Shown: positions 9,880 to 19,955, counted from the first letter of the stretch. The stretch is 64,000 bases of DNA from Pedobacter sp. Hv1 (GCF_001412215.1 NZ_LLWP01000003.1:186001-250000); one strand, 5' to 3'. Notes: generated by a model from the sequence alone, not told the origin. A program made the numbers and translations.

Positions 9880-9880
9880 C

Positions 9881-10465
9881 TTAGTTTTTCCATTTAAAGG
9901 TTTCGATCATTCTGTCGATATCCTTTTTGATAAATTTAACCACGGGTTGCAAAGAATCGTATTGTGGCTTTTCATTAAAATATAAAGCCCCTCTAAAGTA
10001 ATGTTTAGTGCTATCTGTTAAGAAAAATTGGACTGAGGAAGCGGTATTCCCTTCGATGGCATAATAAACACCATAAACCTTTTTATCAGGATAATTGATT
10101 AATTTTTTATCTATCGAGTTCGCTTTAATGGTATGCGTCATGGCCAAGGTTCTCGCCCCTTCTGTCATGTCATCATAATCTTTTTTAGAAGAGAAATCGT
10201 AATAGGTAAGGTGCAGTTTACCATTAAACTGTGGAAAATTTAGGTTGTTCCAGCAAGGCAAGGCATTTCTTTCATCATCTGCTACCATTTGAGCATACAC
10301 GGGGTATTCAAAGGTAAACGGACAGCCTGAATCAAAAACCTTGTATTCCTTTTTTGGGAAATCAATCCTAAAATACCCTCTTGGTTTTGGTGTATAAGTT
10401 GATTCGCTGGTACAAGCTACCATTAGCGCAAACAACAACAATAAAAGTAAATGGCTTTTCTTCAT
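9881..10465 (-). CDS. gldD: Gliding motility lipoprotein GldD
   Basis: GldD is an outer-membrane-associated lipoprotein needed for gliding and linked to type IX secretion in Bacteroidota. The mature N-terminus PKPRGYFRIDFPKKEY and the later CPFTFEYP segment are characteristic. The start is set at ATG 10465, giving a 194-residue protein with a lipobox ending in VAC. The longer in-frame reading to 10537 runs into aroE and lacks a signal peptide at its N-terminus. One base separates it from aroE. Presence of gldD does not prove the strain glides, since non-gliding relatives keep it. Confidence 0.93.
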   Translation of the reverse strand: MKKSHLLLLLLFALMVACTSESTYTPKPRGYFRIDFPKKEYKVFDSGCPFTFEYPVYAQMVADDERNALPCWNNLNFPQFNGKLHLTYYDFSSKKDYDDMTEGARTLAMTHTIKANSIDKKLINYPDKKVYGVYYAIEGNTASSVQFFLTDSTKHYFRGALYFNEKPQYDSLQPVVKFIKKDIDRMIETFKWKN

Positions 10466-10466
10466 G

Positions 10467-11207
10467 TTAGGTATTCCAAATATACCAAGAACGTTCGGCT
10501 TGTAGGTATAACATTTCCAATCCATTTTTGATGGCACCGCCCTGTGCTTTAACCAAACCTAAAAATTTTGTTTCTTCAGGGTTATAAACCAAGTCGTAAG
10601 CAAGGTGTTGATCGCTAACAAATTGATAAGGGATAGGTGGGCACGAATCCAAGTTAGGCGACATGCCCAATGGAGTAGTATTGATTAACAAGGTATACTC
10701 TGCCAAAATTTCTTTAGTAACAGCAGAATAGAGTATCGTATTGGGTGCTGGATTTCTGACTACCACCAAATATGGGATATTTAACTGTTGCAACACATAT
10801 TTTACCGCTTTTGCAGCACCTCCATCGCCAAATATCAATGCTTTTTTATGGTGATCTTTAAGTAAAGGCTTTAACGATTCTGCAAAACCATAAGCATCGG
10901 TGTTGTAACCTTTGATCCAACGTTCTGCATTTTTTCTTCCGATATGGATGCAGTTTACCGCACCAATTTCTTTTGCAGCTTCGTCAATTTCATCTAAAAA
11001 AGGTAAAACCTGCACTTTATAAGGGATAGTTACATTTACCCCATGAAGACCTGACCGATCTGAAAGTTCTACAAATTGGTCGATCCGTTCTAAGGGAAAC
11101 AACTCGTATTTACAGCCTGCAATTTTCTCATTGGTAAATTTTTCTGTAAAAAATTTCTTCGAAAAAGAGTGCGATAAAGGAAAACCAATTAAACCAAATG
11201 TTCTCAT
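10467..11207 (-). CDS. aroE: Shikimate dehydrogenase AroE
   Basis: Reduces 3-dehydroshikimate to shikimate with NADPH in aromatic amino acid synthesis. The 246-residue protein is slightly shorter than average. Ser12 and Ser14 (SHS), Asn58 and Lys64 (VNVTIPYK), Asp104 (NTDAYGF) and the dinucleotide loop GDGGAAKA (127-134) are all present. It is the first gene of a tight run aroE-gldD-hydrolase-MBL. A strong terminator sits 6 to 35 bases upstream of its start, insulating it from comA. Confidence 0.95.
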   Translation of the reverse strand: MRTFGLIGFPLSHSFSKKFFTEKFTNEKIAGCKYELFPLERIDQFVELSDRSGLHGVNVTIPYKVQVLPFLDEIDEAAKEIGAVNCIHIGRKNAERWIKGYNTDAYGFAESLKPLLKDHHKKALIFGDGGAAKAVKYVLQQLNIPYLVVVRNPAPNTILYSAVTKEILAEYTLLINTTPLGMSPNLDSCPPIPYQFVSDQHLAYDLVYNPEETKFLGLVKAQGGAIKNGLEMLYLQAERSWYIWNT

Positions 11208-11212
11208 ATTTT

Positions 11213-11242
11213 ATAAAAAAACCATCGACAAAAGCCGATGGT
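11213..11242 (-). terminator. Intrinsic terminator after comA, just upstream of aroE
   Basis: On the minus strand ACCATCGG...CGATGGT forms a 7-bp stem followed by a run of T residues. It ends comA transcription immediately before the aroE start codon, leaving little room for a separate aroE promoter. Confidence 0.8.
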
Positions 11243-11286
11243 AATAAATACTGCCTACTGTATAACGAATACAGCAAATATTTTTT

Positions 11287-12054
11287 CTATTTTCCTTTAT
11301 TCAAGAAATAGTCAAAAGTATCGCCTCTTAAGCCCAATCTAATGGTTTCTAAAGGAATTACTTCTGCTGGTGCAATATTGCCCAGATTTACATTTGTACC
11401 TATTAATTTAATAAACCAAACTTGTTGTTCTTTCTGAGGAGCTTCCCAGATAATGGTTTCTTCAGGAATTTGAGTTAAAATTTCGTCTACCAAACCTTCT
11501 CTCACCTCGCCAGTACCACGGTAAATACCCACATTTCCACCTTCACGAGCCTCGGCAATTACTTTCCAAGAACCTGCTTCTATTTCTGCCTTCATTAAGG
11601 CAATCCATTTATAGGGTGCAAATATTTTAGCTGCATCTTTAGAACCCACTTCAGAAATTACGGTAACCTGGGTTGATAATTTTCTAATGAATTCGCATTT
11701 AACATCATGCTCAATATCCATAGAGCCATCAGAAATCTCTGCATATTCCATCCCGAATTCTTCTAAAACCCTACGGTAATCGTCAAACTGGTTACGGATG
11801 GCAAAAGCTTCGAACAAAGTTCCACCAAAATAGGTTGGAATGCCTGCGCTACGGTAAAGCGCTAATTTTTCTTTCAGATTTGGGGTTACATAAGAGGTAG
11901 CCCAACCCAATTTTACAATATCTGTATGTACACCTGCAACTTCTATAAAGTCTTCAACTTGTCTAAGACTTAATCCTTTATCCATCACCATTGTTAAACC
12001 TTTTTGACGGGGCTTTACTGAACGTTCTGGAATGTCATTTAATTTGTAATTCAT
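11287..12054 (-). CDS. comA: Phosphosulfolactate synthase ComA
   Basis: Adds sulfite to phosphoenolpyruvate to give (2R)-phospho-3-sulfolactate. The 255-residue length and the segments TDIVKLGWATSY, GIPTYFGGTLFEAF and the C-terminal RGDTFDYFLN match the ComA TIM-barrel family. In methanogens it feeds coenzyme M. In Bacteroidota it may instead supply a sulfonate precursor, for example for sulfonolipids, but this is inference and no other sulfonate gene lies here. It follows the TPR gene by 58 bases and is probably co-transcribed with it. Confidence 0.9.
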   Translation of the reverse strand: MNYKLNDIPERSVKPRQKGLTMVMDKGLSLRQVEDFIEVAGVHTDIVKLGWATSYVTPNLKEKLALYRSAGIPTYFGGTLFEAFAIRNQFDDYRRVLEEFGMEYAEISDGSMDIEHDVKCEFIRKLSTQVTVISEVGSKDAAKIFAPYKWIALMKAEIEAGSWKVIAEAREGGNVGIYRGTGEVREGLVDEILTQIPEETIIWEAPQKEQQVWFIKLIGTNVNLGNIAPAEVIPLETIRLGLRGDTFDYFLNKGK

Positions 12055-12112
12055 ATATGGTGCAAAGGTTAAAAAAACTCTGCTATTTTTGAAGAATAAA
12101 ACCTGTTAATTT

Positions 12113-13516
12113 CTATTTTATATATTTATTGATGACTTCAATTATTAGTCCATTATCTTGTAATTGGGGCAAATATTCAAATAAAATATAATGTTTTTCG
12201 GGATCGGTTACCAAAGCGGTCTCTAGATAGGCAATGGCATCGTTACTCTGGCCTAATGCAAATAGATAAGCTACCATGCGGTAATAAAGTTCTGCTGCAT
12301 CTGGATTATTCTTAATGGCTTCGGCCATTGTTTCTGAGGCTTCTAACAATTTACCCTGCTCATATAAAACTGTCGAAAAATCTAGCCAAGCTTCTACATC
12401 TAAAGGATTATATTCTAAAACTTTATAATAGGCCGTTACCGATTCTTCAATCTGGCCAAGTTTATAATGCGCATCGGCCATGGCAAACCAGAAATCTGGA
12501 TTTTCATCGTCCAATTCAATTGCTTTTTTATAAAAATGTAGCGATTCGAAAAAGCGTTCTTCAAAATTCAAGGTTACTCCAATACCAAACCAAGCATCGG
12601 CCATCTTTGAATCCATCTTTACAGATTTTTTATAGTAAGAACGGGCTTCGTCCATCTGCTCCAATTTTTCGTAACATTCGCCTATGGCACAATAGGTATC
12701 TGCATTTGGCGGTTCGTATTCAAAAGTCTGTTTATAAACCGCAATTGCTTCTGCATATTTATCCAATTGCACCAATGCATTTCCTTTATTGTAATAGGCT
12801 GAAGCAAAGTTCTCCTTGATCAGGATGGCATAATCGTAAGCATCAATCGCTTTTTCAAAGAGGTCTAACTTATGATAAGAGTTGGCCAAGTTGTACCAAG
12901 CCGCATAAGAATAAGGGTCGCTATCAATGTATTCTTGATAAAACTGGATACTTTCTTCTTGTTTATCTAAAATATCATAACAAAAGGCCAGTTCGTACAA
13001 ACCGTCTTTGTTTTCCATATTCTGTTCTAAGCTTCGCTTGATGTAAACTATTGCAGTTTCATAATCGTGCATATTTTGATACACGTAAGCCATCTGCAAT
13101 AAAATCTCATCAGTTGTTTCGGCCAATTCCAGTGCTTTTTCAAAATTCTCCAATGCTTCTGCATGGCGATCCAAGTTCTGGTAAATGTTACCACGCAACA
13201 CATAAATATCAGGCTCTGATGCCTCTAACATTTCTGCTTTTTCAAGTGCTGCAAAAGCCTTGTCTACCTGATTGGTAAACAATAACAATTGTGCTTGTTT
13301 AATTAAGAAAACCGCAGCATAAGGATGCTGACTTAGGGCATACTCAATAACTTGCAGTGCTTTAACGGGATCGTTCTTTTCTATGTAGTTATCTATGATA
13401 TACTCAAACGCTTGTGCATCAAAAAAATATTGATCCTGATTGCGGATCATTTCTTCGTAACGTTCTATCGAGTGTTGAGCATCATCATTAAAATCAAATT
13501 CAAATTCTTCTTCCAT
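12113..13516 (-). CDS. Tetratricopeptide repeat protein
   Basis: A 467-residue protein with a very acidic N-terminus followed by about eleven consecutive TPR units of 34 residues, many with the typical A-x-x-x-Y/F-x-x-A pattern. No signal peptide or membrane helix is seen, so it is probably a cytosolic scaffold for protein contacts. The partner is unknown. It is upstream of comA in the same direction, a gene neighbourhood that may be conserved in the group. Confidence 0.88.
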   Translation of the reverse strand: MEEEFEFDFNDDAQHSIERYEEMIRNQDQYFFDAQAFEYIIDNYIEKNDPVKALQVIEYALSQHPYAAVFLIKQAQLLLFTNQVDKAFAALEKAEMLEASEPDIYVLRGNIYQNLDRHAEALENFEKALELAETTDEILLQMAYVYQNMHDYETAIVYIKRSLEQNMENKDGLYELAFCYDILDKQEESIQFYQEYIDSDPYSYAAWYNLANSYHKLDLFEKAIDAYDYAILIKENFASAYYNKGNALVQLDKYAEAIAVYKQTFEYEPPNADTYCAIGECYEKLEQMDEARSYYKKSVKMDSKMADAWFGIGVTLNFEERFFESLHFYKKAIELDDENPDFWFAMADAHYKLGQIEESVTAYYKVLEYNPLDVEAWLDFSTVLYEQGKLLEASETMAEAIKNNPDAAELYYRMVAYLFALGQSNDAIAYLETALVTDPEKHYILFEYLPQLQDNGLIIEVINKYIK

Positions 13517-13761
13517 GTCCTGAATATTTAAAAGAACAAACCCAGTTAACTAATTCCTTATAAGTTTACGTTTTTTATAAGATGAGTTAAGAAAATAATT
13601 TTCAACATACACACACCCATCGAGATAATCAACTAATAATAAAAGATTTAGCGTTTGTTGGGTGTGAATGGCTCTTAGGCTTATACCGCTACAGAATGTT
13701 GTTCTTTTTAATTAATTACAAAATAACATATATTTAATTCAAAATCAGTAAAATTCAAGTC

Positions 13762-14226
13762 ATGAAACAGTTTTGTCTTATTCTTTCACTTTTCTTTACC
13801 CTTACAGTTCAGCAAAGTTTTGCCCAAACCAATACAGAAGAAAGTGCTGTAAAAGTGACCATTAATCGGTTATTTGAGGGCATGAGAAAATCTGATACGA
13901 CAATGATTCGCAGCGCCTTTGCTGCAAAAAACACTATGGAAACCATTGCCAAGAACAAAGAAGGTAAATTTGTGGTCAGAACAGAAAGTGTAAACAATTT
14001 CATTAAAAGCATGGGTACACCACATCCTGAAATGTACGATGAACGAATTGTATTTACCAAAGTATTGATTGATGCCAACTTGGCCAGTGTTTGGACAGAC
14101 TATAAGTTTTATGTAGGCGATAAGTTTAGCCATTGTGGTGTCAATTCATTTCAGCTTTTTAAAGGAGAAGATGGCTGGAAAATCATTTATATTATTGATA
14201 CCCGAAGAAAAGACGATTGTAAATAA
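13762..14226 (+). CDS. Secreted NTF2-like (SnoaL-type) protein
   Basis: The 154-residue product has a Sec signal peptide ending near QQSFAQ (about residue 22) and a mature domain of about 130 residues with the NTF2-like cone fold pattern: an N-terminal helix with EESAVKVTINRLFEGMRKSD and a C-terminal beta region ending HCGVNSFQLFKGEDGWKIIYI. Such proteins may bind small molecules or be enzymes. No catalytic residues can be assigned. Single gene between the TPR/comA run and the ALDH gene. Confidence 0.8.
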   Translation: MKQFCLILSLFFTLTVQQSFAQTNTEESAVKVTINRLFEGMRKSDTTMIRSAFAAKNTMETIAKNKEGKFVVRTESVNNFIKSMGTPHPEMYDERIVFTKVLIDANLASVWTDYKFYVGDKFSHCGVNSFQLFKGEDGWKIIYIIDTRRKDDCK

Positions 14227-14348
14227 ATACATCCTGGTTGGCATGGGCACGAACCAAGGTTGAACAACAACAATTTATATTTTGGTAATCCTCCTTAATT
14301 TTTTGTTGTTTTGTAGAAATCGATTTTCAGATTAAATATCATTAGTAT

Positions 14349-15890
14349 ATGAAAACAAATATCAATGCCATTTTAAAACAGTTAGGGATTGAAGACCTCA
14401 ATCCGGCTTACAGTACTGGCAGCAATTGGAGCAAAACCACGAGCGAAAAAATTATCGAAAGCCACTCTCCTGTTGACGGGAAAAAGATAGCTTCAGTTTA
14501 CGTAGCTTCTGCAAAAGATTATGATTCGGTTGTAGCTACTGCACAAACTGCTTTTTTACAATGGAGAACAGTTCCGGCACCTAAAAGAGGAGAAATGGTT
14601 CGTCAATTTGGCGATGCCTTAAGAGCAAACAAAGAAGCCTTAGGCACTTTGGTTTCGTACGAAATGGGCAAAAGCTTACAAGAAGGCTTTGGCGAAGTGC
14701 AGGAAATGATTGATATCTGCGATTTTGCCGTGGGTCTTTCTCGTCAGTTATATGGTTTAACCATGCATAGCGAAAGACCAAACCACCGCATGTACGAGCA
14801 ATGGCATCCAATTGGAATTGTTGGTATTATCTCTGCTTTTAATTTCCCTGTTGCGGTTTGGAGCTGGAATACGGCCTTGGCATGGGTTTGTGGTAATGTT
14901 TGCATTTGGAAACCATCTGAAAAAACACCATTAACCGCAATTGCTTGTCAACATATTATCCAAAAAGTTTTGGAGGCAAATGATGTACCTGAAGGTGTAT
15001 CTAACTTAATTATTGGCGACAGAGAAGTAGGTGAATTGTTGAGCAACGATGCTCGCATTCCTTTGGTTTCTGCTACAGGTTCTACCCGAATGGGTAAAGC
15101 TGTTGGTGCCGCCGTAGGTGCTCGTTTAGGCAGAAGTTTACTGGAATTAGGTGGAAACAATGCCATCATCATCTCAAAAGATGCAGATTTAGACATGTCT
15201 ATTATTGGCGCTGTATTTGGCGCTGTTGGTACTGCAGGTCAACGTTGCACCACCACCCGTCGTTTAATTATACACGAAAGTGTTTATGATGCTTTTACCG
15301 CTAAATTGGTTAAAGCTTATGGACAATTGCGCATTGGTGATCCTTTAGACCAAAACAATCACGTGGGCCCATTAATTGATACCGATGCAGTGGCTAATTA
15401 TTTAGATTCAATAGCAAAATGTAAAGCAGAGGGTGGAAACTTTGTAGTGGAAGGCGGTGTTTTAACTGGCGAAAACTACACTTCTGGCTGTTATGTTAAA
15501 CCTTGTATTGCAGAAGTTAAAAACGAATACAAAATTGTACAGCACGAAACCTTTGCGCCAATTTTATACCTGATCAAATATAAAGAACTTGACGAAGCGA
15601 TTGCTTTACAAAATGGTGTTCCGCAAGGACTCTCTTCAGCAATCATGACCTTAAACTTAAGAGAGGCCGAGCAATTCTTATCTGCTCAAGGTTCTGACTG
15701 TGGTATAGCGAATGTGAACATCGGTACTTCTGGTGCTGAGATTGGTGGAGCTTTTGGAGGAGAGAAAGAAACAGGAGGTGGTAGAGAAAGTGGTTCTGAT
15801 GCATGGAAAGCATATATGCGCAGACAAACCAATACCATTAACTACGCCAATACTTTACCTTTAGCACAAGGCATTAAATTTGATTTATAA
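14349..15890 (+). CDS. Aldehyde dehydrogenase, ALDH7 type (aminoadipate semialdehyde dehydrogenase-like)
   Basis: A 513-residue NAD(P)-dependent aldehyde dehydrogenase. The catalytic Cys300 lies in [12 protein letters not shown] and the general base Glu266 in LLELGGNN. The segment [13 protein letters not shown] and the long N-terminal extension are those of the ALDH7/AmaB branch, which oxidises L-2-aminoadipate 6-semialdehyde in lysine catabolism. Substrate is inferred from family resemblance. A hairpin and a strong terminator follow the stop. Confidence 0.9.
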   Translation: MKTNINAILKQLGIEDLNPAYSTGSNWSKTTSEKIIESHSPVDGKKIASVYVASAKDYDSVVATAQTAFLQWRTVPAPKRGEMVRQFGDALRANKEALGTLVSYEMGKSLQEGFGEVQEMIDICDFAVGLSRQLYGLTMHSERPNHRMYEQWHPIGIVGIISAFNFPVAVWSWNTALAWVCGNVCIWKPSEKTPLTAIACQHIIQKVLEANDVPEGVSNLIIGDREVGELLSNDARIPLVSATGSTRMGKAVGAAVGARLGRSLLELGGNNAIIISKDADLDMSIIGAVFGAVGTAGQRCTTTRRLIIHESVYDAFTAKLVKAYGQLRIGDPLDQNNHVGPLIDTDAVANYLDSIAKCKAEGGNFVVEGGVLTGENYTSGCYVKPCIAEVKNEYKIVQHETFAPILYLIKYKELDEAIALQNGVPQGLSSAIMTLNLREAEQFLSAQGSDCGIANVNIGTSGAEIGGAFGGEKETGGGRESGSDAWKAYMRRQTNTINYANTLPLAQGIKFDL

Positions 15891-15902
15891 TCATGATTTA
15901 TA

Positions 15903-15938
15903 ATGTTAATGGCCCGTGTCTCCACGAGCCATTAACAT
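15903..15938. repeat. Long hairpin downstream of the ALDH gene
   Basis: ATGTTAATGGC...GCCATTAACAT forms a 16-bp near-perfect stem with loop TCTC, 12 bases after the ALDH stop. It may protect the mRNA 3' end or act with the terminator that follows. Confidence 0.7.
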
Positions 15939-15943
15939 CAAAA

Positions 15944-15972
15944 AAAAGAGCCTCAATTTTGGGGCTCTTTTC
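15944..15972 (+). terminator. Intrinsic terminator after the ALDH gene
   Basis: AAAAGAGCC...GGCTCTTTT forms a stem with a T-rich 3' side. The symmetric A/T flanks let it work in both directions, so it may also end the convergent GIN-domain gene. Confidence 0.85.
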
Positions 15973-16043
15973 CTTCTAAAAAACTAAATATATGATAGGG
16001 GTTATTATTTTTTAGTTCTTCCAACTTCCTTTGGCACTTTATC

Positions 16044-16685
16044 TTATTTTACAACTTCAGCATCAGCAGTTGGGAAGCTATTTAAAGCTTGTTTGGCAAC
16101 AGCCACTTTAGCATATACTGGAGCAATGGTGTTTACAGTTGCGTTATCTGCAATGAACTGATCCATGCTCATTTTAGCTTGTGAGCCTAAGATTGCGTAA
16201 TGTTCTGTAGTTGATCCGCTCAATACTAATTTTGCATTGTCTTTAATAGAAGTGTATAAGTTAATTGTTGTTGCATTGATATCAGCAGTTGCTTTATCTT
16301 TTAAAATTACATCTAAACTTAAGAAGCTAATTTTACCGAAAGTTTTAACTGTTGCGTTATCTCCTGCTTCAATTGATGAAAGGTTACGTACATAAACAGT
16401 AACTGTTAATCTTTCTTTTTCGAAAGAGCTGATGCGCAATACACCTTCTTTCTCTTGTACCAATGCATTTTTAGAATAGTAGCTGTCGTTTACTTTTACA
16501 CTTTCTGTTGGTGCCTGTACCAAGATCACATCAACATTACCTTTTACTTCTAGTTTGCTGATATTTTTTACTTGATTTAATACAGTAACGTTGTTTGATT
16601 TTACATCTGTTGATGCGAATGCAGAACTGGTTAATACTACTAGTGTTAATACTGCTGCGAATAAGGTTTTAATAGAAGTTTTCAT
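16044..16685 (-). CDS. GIN domain (DUF2807) secreted protein
   Basis: The 213-residue protein has a signal peptide ending around SSAFA (residue 25) and a mature domain of repeating beta-strand units with the VKGNVDVILVQ and SIEAGDNATVKTFG patterns of the putative auto-transporter adhesin, head GIN domain (DUF2807). These fold as short right-handed beta-helices in the periplasm or at the surface. Function is unknown. The upstream region carries direct repeats phased at 21 bp that suggest regulation by a LytTR-type or similar dimeric regulator. Confidence 0.75.
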   Translation of the reverse strand: MKTSIKTLFAAVLTLVVLTSSAFASTDVKSNNVTVLNQVKNISKLEVKGNVDVILVQAPTESVKVNDSYYSKNALVQEKEGVLRISSFEKERLTVTVYVRNLSSIEAGDNATVKTFGKISFLSLDVILKDKATADINATTINLYTSIKDNAKLVLSGSTTEHYAILGSQAKMSMDQFIADNATVNTIAPVYAKVAVAKQALNSFPTADAEVVK

Positions 16686-17057
16686 AACTTTAATATTTTA
16701 AATGATTGTTTATCTTTTATTTATAATTTTTATTTTTCTGTTTTCCTAGCAGCCCTTGCTGGCAGGTTTCGTATATAAGACTACATCAAAGTCAAAAGGT
16801 TGCACGGGTTTCTGGGCTTTTAGACCATAGGCATGTAACCCTAGACGAACGGCTGTAATTTTTCGACGAACAGGCACTAAAAAATTCGATAAAATTGGGG
16901 GTGATGGACGAAACCTTGAATCCAATCTTGGATTTCAGGGCTTAAATACTTTAAAAAAAACTAAGATTTTATCCACTATTGTTTGATTACAGAACAATTT
17001 GATGTAAGTTTAAAAATTTTAAGATGCTTATCTTTTCTTTCTTTTAGCCTATAATCA
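16686..17057. other. 372-bp intergenic region between divergent genes
   Basis: Separates the GIN-domain gene (minus) from the SNF2 gene (plus). GACGAAC (minus-strand GTTCGTC) occurs at 16844-16850 and again at 16865-16871, exactly 21 bp apart, and GACGAAA at 16907-16913, 42 bp further on. The first two extend on the minus strand to C-Y-GTTCGTC. No ORF, RNA gene or clear -7 box is seen. Confidence 0.6.
16844..16913 (-). promoter_or_regulatory. Phased direct repeats, candidate regulator-binding sites
   Basis: Two 9-bp repeats on the minus strand, CTGTTCGTC and CCGTTCGTC, are spaced 21 bp start to start, two turns of the helix. A weaker third copy (TTTCGTC) lies 42 bp upstream of the pair. LytTR-type response regulators bind such direct repeats. 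The target would be the GIN-domain gene, about 160 bp downstream. Confidence 0.4.
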
Positions 17058-19955
17058 ATGTTACGCGTAAATAGTTCAGGACCCTGCAAAATTGTATATT
17101 CATTATGTAAGCATGAGTTTTTAGGCTATTTAATTGAGCCACACATTGTTCAGCTTAATCCACAAGGTGATTTCTCTCTAACTTACCAGCGTTTATTTAC
17201 CCATACGGCCAAAGAATTTGCCAAACATTTAACAGATGCCGATTTCAAGCTCATCAAAATACTAGATGAAACTGAACAGGATTACATCATCAAGAAATAC
17301 CATAAAAAAGCCATTAGGCCCTTTGAGTTTTTCAGTAAGTTTTACGATGAGAAGTTCTATGAAAGTGTTCGCCCCAAAATTGAAAAGAAACTAGCAGAAG
17401 TATTAGAGATTCTTAAAATTAAAGATGGTTTGTACCTCATGGACAAAGATGGCTGGCCTGCAGAGCGAAAATTAGACTTGGCCACTGAACCCGCAACCGT
17501 ACTTTTCCATTTTAGGAGAAATGAGGTAGAAACGAGGTATTTTCCAACCATCAAGTATCAGGGTCTAAGGATTGATTTCATGTTTAAAGATGCACAGATT
17601 GTTTGCAACCAGCCTGCTTGGATGTTGTTAAACGATGTACTTTATTTCTTTGAACAAGATATTGAAGGAAAAAAATTCATTCCATTTTTAAATAAACGTT
17701 ACATCACTATTCCAAAGGCTACCGAAGAAACCTATTTCGAGAAGTTTGTAGGCCCATTGATAGAAAAATATCATGTTTATGCTGAGGGTTTTGAAATTAA
17801 GACTGAAAAGCATGAAGCGACGGCTGTAATTAAGGTCATTTATGTAGATGGTGGCATTTCGCAGATCCAACTTTATTTTAAATACGGACAATATGCCTTC
17901 ACCATGGGTAACGAACACAAGGTTACCGTTCGTTTAACCAAAGAAGACGATAATTATACTTTTACCCGCATTAAACGAAATAGCGATTGGGAAAAACAGC
18001 AATTTGCTTTTTTACAAAGTCTTGGCCTAAAAAAAGTAAGTGCACTTTTTCATCACCTAGAATTGCCTAACCTTAGCGAAAATGACAATCCATCGTATGC
18101 CATTATTACTTGGGTAAATGAGCATATCGAAACATTGCAAGAACAAGGCTTTGAAGTGGAGCAGGCCAGCAGTGGCAAACGTTTTGTTTTTGGTGCCAAC
18201 AAAATAGATTTCGAAATTAAAGAGGATAACGACTGGTTTGACATCAATGCCATTGTTTATTTTGGTATCCATCCTATTCCATTTATTTCTTTGAAACAGC
18301 ATATCCTCCATAAAAAGAGGGAGTTTATTTTACCTGATGGAGATATTGCCATTATTCCAGAAAAGTGGTTTACGCAGTACAGCAGTCTATTCAGTTTGGC
18401 CGATGGCAGTAAAAACCTCAAACTCAAAAAACACCATATTGGGTTGATCAACGATCTGGCAGAAGATAGCTTGGCCAATGTTACACTTGATAGAAAACTA
18501 CAACGTTTAAACGATTTTGAAGACATTGCCGACACTCAAATGCCCATTAATTTTAAGGGAGATTTGCGTCATTACCAAAAAGCGGGCTACAATTGGTTCA
18601 GCTTTTTACGTGAATATAATTTTGGAGGCTGTTTAGCTGATGATATGGGTTTGGGTAAAACCATTCAAACCTTGGCCATGTTGCAAAAGCTGAAAGAAGA
18701 AGACGAGTTAAATGGTACGCACAGCACCTCGCTGATCATTATGCCAACTTCTTTGATCTACAACTGGCTAAATGAGGCGAAAAAATTTACCCCGAAGTTA
18801 AAGATCCATGCCCATACCGGAACTTTCCGCAACAAGGATATTAGCCTTTTTGACAAATACGATCTGATTATTACCACCTATGGCATTACCCGTGTAGATG
18901 TAGAATTGATAAGGGATTTTTATTTCAACTACATCATTTTAGATGAGAGCCAGAACATTAAAAATCCTTCTTCAAAAGCATTTAAGGCCGTAAGGATGTT
19001 AAGGTCAAGACATAAACTGGTACTGAGTGGTACGCCTGTAGAAAACTCTGTTGGCGATTTATGGACACAGCTAACCTTCTTAAACCCTGGTTTGTTGGGC
19101 ACGCAATCTTTCTTTAACGAAGAATATGTGCAGGCCATAGAAAAACGGAAGGATGAAGAAAAAGCCAGAAAGCTACAGGCCATTATCAAACCTTTTGTTT
19201 TACGCCGTACCAAAGAGCAGGTTGCTTCTGAGCTGCCGCCGAAAACAGAACATATCTTTTATTGCGATATGAGCGAGGACCAGGCTGCTTATTACGAAAA
19301 AACAAAATCGGCCTATAGAAATGACCTTTTAAACAGCATGGATGATGGCACTTATGCCAAAAAACAGGTTCAATTGTTACAGGGTTTAACGGCATTGAGA
19401 CAATTGGCCAACCACCCGATTATGATCGATGACGAGTATGATTCTGATTCGGGCAAGTTCGAAAACGTCATGCACACACTGGATAACGTTTTAAAAGGCG
19501 GCCATAAAGTATTGATCTTTTCTCAGTTTGTGAAACACCTGACCATTTTCAAAAATTGTTTTGAGAAAGAAGGTATTCCTTTTGCCTATTTAGACGGTGG
19601 AACAAAAAACAGAGGAGAAATTGTTGCCGAATTTCAAGAGAACAAGGACCTTAAAGTATTTTTGATTTCGATTAAAGCTGGTGGTGTGGGTTTAAACCTT
19701 ACCCAAGCTGATTATGTATTTATCTTAGACCCATGGTGGAACCCTGCGGTTGAGCAACAAGCCATAGACAGGACACACCGAATTGGACAAGACAAAAAGG
19801 TTTTCATCTACAAATTCATCTCTAAAGATACCGTTGAAGAGAAGATTTTGGCCCTTCAGAGACGTAAAAAATCTTTGGCAAATTCGTTAATCACTACCGA
19901 AGAAAGCTTCTTTAAATCATTGAGCAAGGACGACATTAGGGAGTTATTGAATTAA
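17058..19955 (+). CDS. SNF2-family DEAD/DEAH helicase
   Basis: A 965-residue Swi2/Snf2 ATPase. The first half (about 500 residues) is a Bacteroidota-type N-terminal region. The motor follows with DDMGLGKT (about 528-535, Walker A), the Walker B-like DESQ (about 629) where many relatives have DEAH, SGTPVENS, and motif VI QAIDRTHRIGQ (about 901-911). These proteins move along double-stranded DNA and remodel protein-DNA complexes. The bacterial role is thought to be in transcription or repair. Monocistronic, with the convergent aat gene starting 5 bases after its stop. Confidence 0.92.
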   Translation: MLRVNSSGPCKIVYSLCKHEFLGYLIEPHIVQLNPQGDFSLTYQRLFTHTAKEFAKHLTDADFKLIKILDETEQDYIIKKYHKKAIRPFEFFSKFYDEKFYESVRPKIEKKLAEVLEILKIKDGLYLMDKDGWPAERKLDLATEPATVLFHFRRNEVETRYFPTIKYQGLRIDFMFKDAQIVCNQPAWMLLNDVLYFFEQDIEGKKFIPFLNKRYITIPKATEETYFEKFVGPLIEKYHVYAEGFEIKTEKHEATAVIKVIYVDGGISQIQLYFKYGQYAFTMGNEHKVTVRLTKEDDNYTFTRIKRNSDWEKQQFAFLQSLGLKKVSALFHHLELPNLSENDNPSYAIITWVNEHIETLQEQGFEVEQASSGKRFVFGANKIDFEIKEDNDWFDINAIVYFGIHPIPFISLKQHILHKKREFILPDGDIAIIPEKWFTQYSSLFSLADGSKNLKLKKHHIGLINDLAEDSLANVTLDRKLQRLNDFEDIADTQMPINFKGDLRHYQKAGYNWFSFLREYNFGGCLADDMGLGKTIQTLAMLQKLKEEDELNGTHSTSLIIMPTSLIYNWLNEAKKFTPKLKIHAHTGTFRNKDISLFDKYDLIITTYGITRVDVELIRDFYFNYIILDESQNIKNPSSKAFKAVRMLRSRHKLVLSGTPVENSVGDLWTQLTFLNPGLLGTQSFFNEEYVQAIEKRKDEEKARKLQAIIKPFVLRRTKEQVASELPPKTEHIFYCDMSEDQAAYYEKTKSAYRNDLLNSMDDGTYAKKQVQLLQGLTALRQLANHPIMIDDEYDSDSGKFENVMHTLDNVLKGGHKVLIFSQFVKHLTIFKNCFEKEGIPFAYLDGGTKNRGEIVAEFQENKDLKVFLISIKAGGVGLNLTQADYVFILDPWWNPAVEQQAIDRTHRIGQDKKVFIYKFISKDTVEEKILALQRRKKSLANSLITTEESFFKSLSKDDIRELLN

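Noticed and set aside
12328..12819. 163-codon plus-strand ORF
   Set aside because: Antisense shadow of the TPR protein, with repeat-derived composition.
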